Shown: piece by piece, positions 14,246 through 19,710 of the stretch
How the letters are laid out: every line of letters begins with the position of its first letter
How positions within the stretch are numbered: position 1 is the first letter of the stretch
Source of the DNA: SIG603 sp963611165
GTDB taxonomy: Bacteria > Bacillota > Clostridia > Oscillospirales > Acutalibacteraceae
DNA length: 19,710 bases
Assembly: GCA_963611165.1 (NCBI GenBank)
Contig: CAVDQG010000039.1
Location: 1 to 19,710 of the forward strand
Reading direction: 5' to 3'
Notes under the pieces: model-generated
What the model was told of the DNA's origin: nothing
Seen by the model: only the letters and a program-made list of their open reading frames with translations
The model's database searches: none
Translations under genes and position numbers: made by a program

Positions 14246-14847
14246 GCACAAGACGCATCGAACTTAACAACGAGAATTTAATAGCGGTTCATTCTTCTCT
14301 TGAGATAACAGGCGACACGGCGATTGTGGAGCAGACAGACAAGAACGATATTCCCGATGAAAATACTTACGCAAGAGTTATCGGCTTGGATTTTCACAAT
14401 GGGGTAATCGAGGCTGATGTCAGGGGAAGTCTCATGAAAAATGCTTTTTCGGATGCACGGGGATTCGTCGGAATAGCATTCAGAATAAATGAGAACGACA
14501 GTGAGTTTGAGTGCTTCTACATAAGACCGACTAACGGCAGAGACTGCACCGACCCCGTGAGAAAAAGCCACGGCTGTCAGTATTTCACATATCCTGGATA
14601 TATTTTCTCTTATTACAGAGAATTCGGAATTGAAGGCTATGAGGCGGCTGTGGACACTATTGCTCTTGACGAATGGGCTCACATCAAAATCGAAGTGAAC
14701 GGCGACAAGGCTAAGTTTTATGTGAATGATGAGCTTGTTCTTTCGAGCGACAAGCTCAAGCACGGAGATTCTCACGGCGGAATCGGACTTTGGACGAGCT
14801 GCGGCGCCCAAGGCGGATTTAAAAATCTGACGGTTACCGAATATTAA
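14242..14847 (+). CDS. Concanavalin/LamG-like (DUF1080-type) fold protein
   Basis: The 201 residues look like a single jelly-roll lectin/glucanase domain: GVIEADVRGSLMKN, RGFVGIAFRINENDSEFECF, YIRPTNGR, DEWAHIKIEVNGDKAKFYVN and HGGIGLWTSCGAQGGFKNLTV are the usual strand blocks of the 3-keto-disaccharide hydrolase (DUF1080)/LamG superfamily. There is no signal peptide or membrane segment, so export as a free protein by Sec is not expected; as the last gene before the operon terminator it could be carried on the particle as a glycan-binding tip or cargo. It could also be a bystander host gene caught in the operon. Enzyme activity cannot be read from the sequence. AGAAAGGA lies about eight bases before the ATG. 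Confidence 0.7.
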   Translation: MSTRRIELNNENLIAVHSSLEITGDTAIVEQTDKNDIPDENTYARVIGLDFHNGVIEADVRGSLMKNAFSDARGFVGIAFRINENDSEFECFYIRPTNGRDCTDPVRKSHGCQYFTYPGYIFSYYREFGIEGYEAAVDTIALDEWAHIKIEVNGDKAKFYVNDELVLSSDKLKHGDSHGGIGLWTSCGAQGGFKNLTVTEY

Positions 14848-14868
14848 CGAATAATCAAACAGACAGCG

Positions 14869-14898
14869 AAACGGACAGGCGTTAGCCTGTCCGTTTTT
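14869..14898 (+). terminator. Intrinsic terminator of the particle operon
   Basis: An 11-bp stem AACGGACAGGC/GCCTGTCCGTT with a GTTA loop, running into a T-run. It closes the operon 22 bases after the last gene. Confidence 0.95.
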
Positions 14899-14905
14899 GC
14901 ACAGT

Positions 14906-14924
14906 CGCCCCGAAAAACGGGGCG
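14906..14924. terminator. GC hairpin between convergent genes
   Basis: CGCCCCG (14906-14912), an AAAAA loop and CGGGGCG (14918-14924). Neither side has a full T-tract, so it is at best a weak terminator for the convergent CarD-like gene or an RNA 3' end stabiliser. Confidence 0.4.
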
Positions 14925-14944
14925 GTTAAATTTTACGTGATTAA

Positions 14945-15442
14945 TCAGCTTACCTTTGCACTGATGTATTTTGCGATTTCGTCCTGATCTATACCGAGGA
15001 CATAGCCGAACTCACCGTTGATAAGCTTTTCGGCTTCCTTAAAGGCTCTTTCGTCGCTCTGGTGCATTTTCTTTCCGCTTGCCTGGCACTTGTTCTTGTG
15101 GTCAAAAAGCGTCATTGCGAGGGAAAGCATCTTCGAGCGGTTGCCCGATGACAAAATTTCCTTGTATGCTTCTCTTCTTTGATTTTCGTTATCAATCCAA
15201 AGATTCTCGTGATTCGGAAGTGTGTCTAAAAGAGCATTCACTTCATCTGCCGTCAAAACAGGCTTCATCTTCGCTGTCAATTGTTCGTTAGCGGAAGGAA
15301 CATAAACCGTGCGCTTTGTTTCGATAACTCCACGGAGAACGTAGTAGTCCGTGCTGATACCGCTGAAGGTCTGGGTTTCTGTGCCTGTAACCTCAAAAAC
15401 TCCCTGATTTCCGTAAAGAACTACCTGTCCGATAGATATCAT
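14945..15442 (-). CDS. CarD/CdnL-family transcription regulator
   Basis: CarD-family proteins bind the RNA polymerase beta subunit and stabilise open promoter complexes. The N-terminal RNA-polymerase interaction domain is visible (ISIGQVVLYGNQGVFEVTGTE, DYYVLRGV, KRTVYVPSANE). The helical C-terminal DNA-binding part follows (EVNALLDTLP, RREAYKEILSSGNRSKMLSL, and KKMHQSDERAFKEAEKLING). At 165 residues it is the usual length. I chose ATG 15442, eight bases after GAAGGAG. It is convergent with the particle operon, separated by two hairpins, and divergent from nothing close by. An extended -10 promoter lies 50 bases upstream. A direct role in operon control is not shown. Confidence 0.9.
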   Translation of the reverse strand: MISIGQVVLYGNQGVFEVTGTETQTFSGISTDYYVLRGVIETKRTVYVPSANEQLTAKMKPVLTADEVNALLDTLPNHENLWIDNENQRREAYKEILSSGNRSKMLSLAMTLFDHKNKCQASGKKMHQSDERAFKEAEKLINGEFGYVLGIDQDEIAKYISAKVS

Positions 15443-15492
15443 AGTTATCACTCCTTCGATTATTGTATTTAATTCTATATATTCTGATATAA

Positions 15493-15501
15493 ATTATAGC
15501 A
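15493..15501 (-). promoter_or_regulatory. Extended -10 promoter of the CarD-like gene
   Basis: On the minus strand TGC-TATAAT (15501-15493), an extended -10 (TGnTATAAT), lies about 50 bases before the start codon. The -35 is weak (TTAAAA at 17 bp), as extended -10 promoters allow. Confidence 0.7.
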
Positions 15502-15654
15502 GAAAATTTATAAAATTTTAATTGACTTTTTCTCCAAAATTTGCAATAATAAATCTTTTTGTTTTTTGTCAAAAATACAACCGAATGGAATTTTGCGTGA
15601 GTTAATCTATGAAAAAGGGCAGAGCAAGAGCACGGTTAAGCCATGACCTTATTT

Positions 15655-16431
15655 TCAGAGCCTGTTTGGGTCGTAGCAAAAGCTTGACATTTTGCCAAGG
15701 TTTGCCTCGCAGAAGTTTATATCAAGCACGCCGCCGAGATTCAGCTTCTTTTCTTTGCCGACAATTTCTCCGCTTAAAATTTTTTCGCTTAAAGTGAGAA
15801 CATCGTCAATGTAATCAAGCTTCAGCAAGGTGGGGGACTGGTAACGGTGACCGGGGTAAATTTCGAGATTTTTGTAAGGCTCAAGCTCTTTTCTTAGCTT
15901 TTGAAGATTTTCTGTGAATTCCGACAGACGGAGAGTGAACGGGATTTGAAGCCAAATGCATCCCGAGCCTATGCCGTCGCCTGAATAAAGCCTTTCGTTT
16001 TCTCTGTCGAGAAATGCGACGCTTCCCGGTGTGTGCCCGGGTATTTCGAGAACCGAGAGAGAAGTGCCGCCGAGATCTATGGTGTCTCCATCGTTAATTT
16101 CCGTGAAAAAGTTTTCGGGGTAATTAAATCCGTGCATTTTTGACGGAATTTCAAAATCACGCTTATCCATATAAATTTTGCATCCGTGGGAATGCAAGCT
16201 TTTTGCGTCCGTGCCAAGGTGATCAAAGTGCCCGTGAGTGATATAAACATCAAACGGGAGCGAAGTCAGCTTTCGCACCTCATCGTATAGATTTTCTACA
16301 CTTTGCAGACAATCTATAAGCGCCGCTTTTTTCTCTCCCACGATGAGATAAGCGTCCACCTTTGCGACGTCACTGTTTTCGTGGAACTGCCATACATTTG
16401 AAAATAGCTTTGTTATTTCTAAAATCGACAT
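15655..16431 (-). CDS. Metallo-beta-lactamase-fold hydrolase (glyoxalase II-like)
   Basis: A cytoplasmic zinc hydrolase of the glyoxalase II/MBL superfamily. The metal-binding motif THGHFDH (H66, H68, D70, H71) is complete, followed by the third-histidine segment IPGHTPGSVAF, the bridging aspartate in YSGDGIG, and a last histidine in YPGHRY. At 258 residues it has the family's usual size, and there is no signal peptide. The start ATG 16431 is supported by AGGAGG seven bases upstream. It stands alone between the CarD-like gene and a small exported peptide gene on the other strand. The substrate is unknown: thioesters, lactones and phosphodiesters are all handled by close family members. Confidence 0.88.
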   Translation of the reverse strand: MSILEITKLFSNVWQFHENSDVAKVDAYLIVGEKKAALIDCLQSVENLYDEVRKLTSLPFDVYITHGHFDHLGTDAKSLHSHGCKIYMDKRDFEIPSKMHGFNYPENFFTEINDGDTIDLGGTSLSVLEIPGHTPGSVAFLDRENERLYSGDGIGSGCIWLQIPFTLRLSEFTENLQKLRKELEPYKNLEIYPGHRYQSPTLLKLDYIDDVLTLSEKILSGEIVGKEKKLNLGGVLDINFCEANLGKMSSFCYDPNRL

Positions 16432-16660
16432 GAAAAATCCTCCTGTACTTTTTACTTACTGTATTTTACCATTTGAGTTTTGTCACTTCAATGAGCGGCG
16501 TTGAGAATAAATCAATATTCTTCACAAAACGAACACAGCTTTTTTGCATTTTCTTTGCGATGCGGTGAGGATTTTTTCGCATAGAATGCGTAAAATTAAA
16601 GCATACGATACGAATGATATGAATAGAAGCCGTTTGAAGATTGAAAGAGAGGAATTTATT

Positions 16661-16840
16661 ATGAGAAGATATGTTAAGCTTTTGTGTATGTTACTTACGG
16701 TTGCTGTGCTTTTGACTGGCCTCAAGATGATAGTCGTGAGTGCTCAGAGCAAGGATGACGAGAGCAAGACGGAGAGCGTACAGGTGCTTGAAAATTCCTC
16801 CGAGACGGATATTGATTTATACTTGAACAGCACCGATTGA
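16661..16840 (+). CDS. Tiny exported acidic peptide
   Basis: The 59 codons begin MRRYVKLLCMLLTVAVLLTG, a classic Sec signal peptide (basic start, hydrophobic core), with a likely signal peptidase cut after VVSA near residue 28. The mature part of about 31 residues is acidic and serine-rich (SKDDESKTESVQVLENSSET). GAGAGGAA precedes the ATG at good distance. A 12-bp hairpin follows the stop. It resembles no family I recognise; a secreted signalling peptide, a small cell-surface factor or a truncated exported protein are all possible. It has no visible partner gene. Confidence 0.6.
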   Translation: MRRYVKLLCMLLTVAVLLTGLKMIVVSAQSKDDESKTESVQVLENSSETDIDLYLNSTD

Positions 16841-16875
16841 TTTACTGAAACAACCTCACATATTTATTTTTCCTT

Positions 16876-16910
16876 AGCGCCGAGGGCTTTTTGCTTTCGG
16901 TGCTTTCTGT
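16876..16910 (+). terminator. Terminator of the small exported peptide gene
   Basis: AGCGCCGAGGGC (16876-16887), a TTTTT loop and GCTTTCGGTGCT (16893-16904) form 12 pairs with three G-U pairs, followed by TTCTGTTGATTTT. Confidence 0.65.
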
Positions 16911-16967
16911 TGATTTTAAGCTTTGATTGTGTTAGATTATAGTGGAAACGCAAAGGAGCGTGAAAAT

Positions 16968-17846
16968 ATGAAAATTACCGAAAAATATATAGATTATATG
17001 GGACACAGAACCTATTGCCGAATTGTCGGCGAAAAGAGCGATAAAGCACCGCTTCTTCTGCTTCACGGCGGCCCCGGCTCCACTCACAATTACTTTGAGG
17101 TGCTCGATAGGCTCGCCGAGGAAGATGGACGACAGCTCATCATGTACGATCAAATAGGCTGTGGCAACTCCTATCTTGACGGTTGCCCCGAGCTTTGGAC
17201 GATGGACACGTGGATGGGTGAGCTGAAAGAAGTGAGAGATCAGCTTGGTTTGGACGAGGTGCATATTCTCGGTCAAAGCTGGGGCGGAATGCTTCTTCTC
17301 GAATATGTCTGCAAGCATAACCCCAAGGGCGTTAGGAGCATAATTCTTTCAAGTACGCTTCCAAGCTCCAGACTCTGGGAAAAGGAGCAGTACAGAATGA
17401 TTGAGGAGCTTCCCGAAGAAATGAAGGTGGCAATCGCCAAGGCTGACGCAACGGGCGATTACACGGGAGAAGATTATCTTGAAGCGGTGGATGAATACAT
17501 GGTACGCCATGCCGCCGGAAAGACGAGCAACTACGAGTGCGTGAACCGAAAGAAAAAATCGGGTGCGGAATCGTATCTTTACGGTTGGGGGCCGAATGAG
17601 TTCACCCCTGCGGGTTCGCTGAAGGACTTTGACGTCACGGCACTTTTGAAAGATATAAAAGAACCGGCGCTAATAATCGACGGCGGAAACGATCTCTGCA
17701 CGCCGTATATCGCAAAGTATATGTATGACAGAATTCCGAATTCAAGATGGGAGCTTTTCAGGGCTTGCCGTCATATGTGCTTTGTCGAGGACAACGAAAG
17801 ATACGTAAGGGTATTAAAAGAATGGTTTGAGTCTGTCGGCGACTGA
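16968..17846 (+). CDS. Prolyl aminopeptidase-like alpha/beta hydrolase (peptidase S33)
   Basis: A cytoplasmic serine peptidase that removes N-terminal proline (or related residues) from short peptides. It has the oxyanion motif HGGPG (33-37), the nucleophile elbow GQSWGG with S104, and predicted D242 (DGGNDLCTP) and H269 (CRHMCF), completing the catalytic triad. The arrangement fits the tricorn-interacting-factor F1/proline iminopeptidase subfamily, and 292 residues is the usual length. I chose ATG 16968, preceded by AAAGGAG ten bases away, over an in-frame ATT/GTG upstream. The product could equally be an L-amino acid amidase of the same subfamily. It is a single gene between two hairpins. 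Confidence 0.88.
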   Translation: MKITEKYIDYMGHRTYCRIVGEKSDKAPLLLLHGGPGSTHNYFEVLDRLAEEDGRQLIMYDQIGCGNSYLDGCPELWTMDTWMGELKEVRDQLGLDEVHILGQSWGGMLLLEYVCKHNPKGVRSIILSSTLPSSRLWEKEQYRMIEELPEEMKVAIAKADATGDYTGEDYLEAVDEYMVRHAAGKTSNYECVNRKKKSGAESYLYGWGPNEFTPAGSLKDFDVTALLKDIKEPALIIDGGNDLCTPYIAKYMYDRIPNSRWELFRACRHMCFVEDNERYVRVLKEWFESVGD

Positions 17847-17861
17847 TACAAATTAAGAAAA

Positions 17862-17892
17862 ATGCACTCGTGACAATTGCGGGTGTTTTTTC
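17862..17892 (+). terminator. Possible terminator of the S33 hydrolase gene
   Basis: CACTCG (17865-17870) can pair with CGGGTG (17880-17885), with one G-U, followed by six T residues. The stem is short but the T-tract is good. Confidence 0.5.
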
Positions 17893-17992
17893 TTGCAGTC
17901 AAGTTTAATTTTTTGTGTCAGCGTGAAATTAAATTTATTGTCAGCCTATATTTGAATCAGCTTTTGAAGTTGCTGTTTTAAGGAGTTGTAAA

Positions 17993-19357
17993 ATGAAAAG
18001 AGATTTTTTGGCAGAAATGAGGGAGGGAAAGGCTCTCACGTTTAACGAGCAAGTCATGCTTATCTTAAAGCTTGCATTGCCTGCGATATTGGCGCAGATT
18101 TCCTCGATTGTTATGCAGTATATCGATGCGTCCATGGTCGGAAGACTGGGAGCTGCGGGCTCTGCTTCAATCGGACTTGTGTCCTCCACCACATGGCTTT
18201 TCGGCGGAGTGAACATGGCGATAGTCACGGGCTTCAGCGTTCAGGTGGCACATGCAATCGGTGCGGGAGATGAAAAGCACGCAAGAAACGTCATGCGGCA
18301 GTCGTACTTCGTATGTGTTGGACTTAGCCTTATTTTGGCGGTTATTGCGGCGGCAATCGCTAAGCCGTTACCTTTTATACTGGGCGGCAACGATGACATT
18401 GTAGCCGATGCGACAAAATATTTCCTTGTCTACGGCTTGTCGCTTCCGTTCGTTGAGCTAAATACCCTTGCGGGCGCAATGCTTCAGGCGACGGGCAATA
18501 TGCGTGTGCCGAGTGCTCTTCACGTTATGATGTGCTTCTGGGATGTTGTTTTCAACTGGGTTTTTATTTACGGAATGCACCTCGGCGTGATGGGTGCGGC
18601 GCTGGGAACGGCGTCTGCTGAAATTTTGACCGCATTGTTTATGATGTACTTCCAGCTTGTGAAAAGTCCTGTTCTAAAGCTTAGAAGCGGCGAGAAAACC
18701 GTTTTTGAAAAGGCTATACTCAAGCGTGCGGCGATAATTTCCTTGCCGATTGCGTTTGAACAGGTGATAACAACGGGCGCACAGGTTATGAGCACAAGAA
18801 TTATCGCACCGCTCGGAACCGTTGCCATAGCGGCGAACTCGTTCGGCGTCACGGCAGAGGCACTTTGCTACATGCCCGGCTACGGTATTTCGTCGGCGGC
18901 AACCACGCTCATCGGTCAGAGCATAGGGGCAAAGAGAACCGACCTCACAAAGCGGCTCGGTTGGATGGCAACGATACTCGGCATGAGCATAATGGCGGTA
19001 ACGGGTGCGGCAATGTTTGCGGCGGCGCCGTTTGTGGTCGGACTACTGAGCACCGATGCGGATGTTGTTTCGCTTGCGACAAAGTGCCTTAGAATAGAAC
19101 TTCTTGCCGAACCGCTTTTTGGCGCTTCAATCGTTGCAAACGGCGTTTTCAGAGGTGCCGGCAAAACTCTCGCTCCAAGTCTTATCAACTTTGCTTCAAT
19201 GTGGGGTATAAGAATTACTCTTTCTCTTTTGCTCACAAAGAGCATGGGACTTCAGGGAGCATGGATTGCCATGGCAGTACAGCTTTCTTTCCTCGGAATC
19301 GCTTTCCTTATTCGCCTTGCAAGAAATTCATGGCTTGTTTCTTCCGATAAAACATAA
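17993..19357 (+). CDS. MATE family multidrug/sodium antiporter
   Basis: A cytoplasmic-membrane efflux pump that exports cationic compounds using a sodium or proton gradient. The 454 residues show the twelve-helix, two-repeat MatE layout. The first repeat starts LKLALPAILAQISSIVMQYI then DASMVGRLGAAGSASIGLVS. The second starts with RAAIISLPIAFEQVITTGAQ and carries the matching IAANSFGVTAEALCYMPGYG then ISSAATTLIGQSIGAKR. Conserved family segments such as ATGNMRVPSALHVMM and FRGAGKTLAPSLINF occur at the expected places. AAGGAG precedes ATG 17993 at seven bases. It is a single gene with an AT-rich leader upstream. The substrate is unknown. Confidence 0.95.
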   Translation: MKRDFLAEMREGKALTFNEQVMLILKLALPAILAQISSIVMQYIDASMVGRLGAAGSASIGLVSSTTWLFGGVNMAIVTGFSVQVAHAIGAGDEKHARNVMRQSYFVCVGLSLILAVIAAAIAKPLPFILGGNDDIVADATKYFLVYGLSLPFVELNTLAGAMLQATGNMRVPSALHVMMCFWDVVFNWVFIYGMHLGVMGAALGTASAEILTALFMMYFQLVKSPVLKLRSGEKTVFEKAILKRAAIISLPIAFEQVITTGAQVMSTRIIAPLGTVAIAANSFGVTAEALCYMPGYGISSAATTLIGQSIGAKRTDLTKRLGWMATILGMSIMAVTGAAMFAAAPFVVGLLSTDADVVSLATKCLRIELLAEPLFGASIVANGVFRGAGKTLAPSLINFASMWGIRITLSLLLTKSMGLQGAWIAMAVQLSFLGIAFLIRLARNSWLVSSDKT

Positions 19358-19389
19358 ATACAAAACACATGAAAAATTGAACAATACAT

Positions 19390-19418
19390 TTGACTTTAAA
19401 TAATTAAAGTGATAAAAT
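19390..19418 (+). promoter_or_regulatory. Sigma-A promoter P1 in the right-edge region
   Basis: TTGACT (19390-19395), a 17-bp spacer and TAAAAT (19413-19418). Confidence 0.7.
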
Positions 19419-19568
19419 TTTACTGTTCTGAAAAGTCCGATTTTTGGTTCGGAATTGTATAATTTCTCTCTGAAAATTGCATGGTTAAGACACTTAATCA
19501 TATATTATGTGCCAAAGCATCAGTGCTTATGGGTAATTTTACCCGCAATCCTGCACTTTTGATATAAC

Positions 19569-19597
19569 TTGACATAAGTTTGCGGCTGTGTTAAAAT
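19569..19597 (+). promoter_or_regulatory. Sigma-A promoter P2 in the right-edge region
   Basis: TTGACA (19569-19574), a 17-bp spacer and TAAAAT (19592-19597). Its boxes and spacing are identical to the glycosyltransferase promoter at 2573-2601. Confidence 0.85.
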
Positions 19598-19710
19598 CAG
19601 GACGATGTGTTGTATCTTGAAATACATTAAAAATCCGCATGATTTACGGGATTTTTGCGGAAAGTTTTCTGCGTTTCAAACTAAATTTTCATTAAATTAA
19701 AATATAACCG

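Larger units (their letters stand above)
19358..19710. other. Non-coding, promoter-rich region to the window edge
   Basis: No gene is seen. Two good promoters on the plus strand are listed separately. Between them lie three short inverted repeats in a row: TTAAG/CTTAA (19485-19497), AGCA/TGCT (19516-19527) and GGGTAA/TTACCC (19531-19544). A hairpin AAAAATCC/GGATTTTT lies at 19629-19656. This is most likely the regulatory leader of a gene beyond the edge, possibly with a small RNA. Confidence 0.5.

Noticed and set aside
5189..14847. CRISPR array, tRNA or attachment-site repeats at the operon borders
   Set aside because: I looked for regular repeats, tRNA-like cloverleaves and flanking direct repeats and saw none; short repeats of ten bases or fewer could be missed by eye.

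Overview
The window looks like the chromosome of a low-to-mid GC Firmicute of the class Clostridia, probably an anaerobic gut-type Oscillospiraceae/Ruminococcaceae relative. The grounds are strong AGGAGG-type ribosome binding sites, compact U-tract terminators, consensus sigma-A promoters (TTGACA, 17 bp, TAAAAT), and the closest protein resemblances (NatA/DrrA-type ABC exporter, MscL, CarD-like regulator, MATE pump, PBSX-like phage structural proteins). The genus cannot be fixed from the sequence alone.

Layout. 1-160: the 3' end of an unidentified gene and its terminator. 160-697: a gene-poor stretch, possibly the decayed edge of a mobile element. 698-2475: a two-gene ABC exporter. 2573-3845: a GT4 glycosyltransferase with its own promoter, convergent with mscL (3899-4273, minus) and sharing a bidirectional terminator with it. 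4660-5004: a small ArsR-type regulator and terminator. 5189-14847: a single-strand phage-particle operon ending in a strong terminator. 14945-15442 (minus): CarD-like regulator. 15655-16431 (minus): metallo-beta-lactamase-fold hydrolase. 16661-16840: tiny exported peptide. 16968-17846: prolyl-aminopeptidase-like S33 hydrolase. 17993-19357: MATE efflux pump. 19358-19710: promoter-rich non-coding leader for something beyond the window.

The central object is the 9.7 kb operon. In order it encodes a terminase small subunit without its DNA-binding domain, an apparently intact large terminase, portal, protease-scaffold fusion, HK97-fold capsid, head connector, a tail-terminator/completion-like protein, a hub (gpD/XkdQ-like), a very short spike, baseplate J, a YmfQ/DUF2313-like protein, a mini tail fibre and a concanavalin-like lectin-fold protein. 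All frames are open, and most junctions overlap by a few bases. There is no integrase, repressor, replication gene, holin, endolysin, tail sheath, tail tube, tape measure, LysM tail protein or gp25 wedge. The sheath-to-tape-measure block is missing exactly between the completion protein and the hub, whose genes overlap. The result is a DNA-packaging head plus baseplate parts with no tail to join them, closed by terminators on both sides. I interpret it as a candidate domesticated, gene-transfer-agent-like or tailless particle; a recently reduced prophage is the main alternative.

Between the protease-scaffold and capsid genes lies a 281-base non-coding gap. It holds a probable antisense structured RNA with its own terminator, a 19-codon signal-peptide-like micro-ORF and a possible internal promoter for the capsid. 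Function assignments rest on motif recognition by eye; no database search was run.
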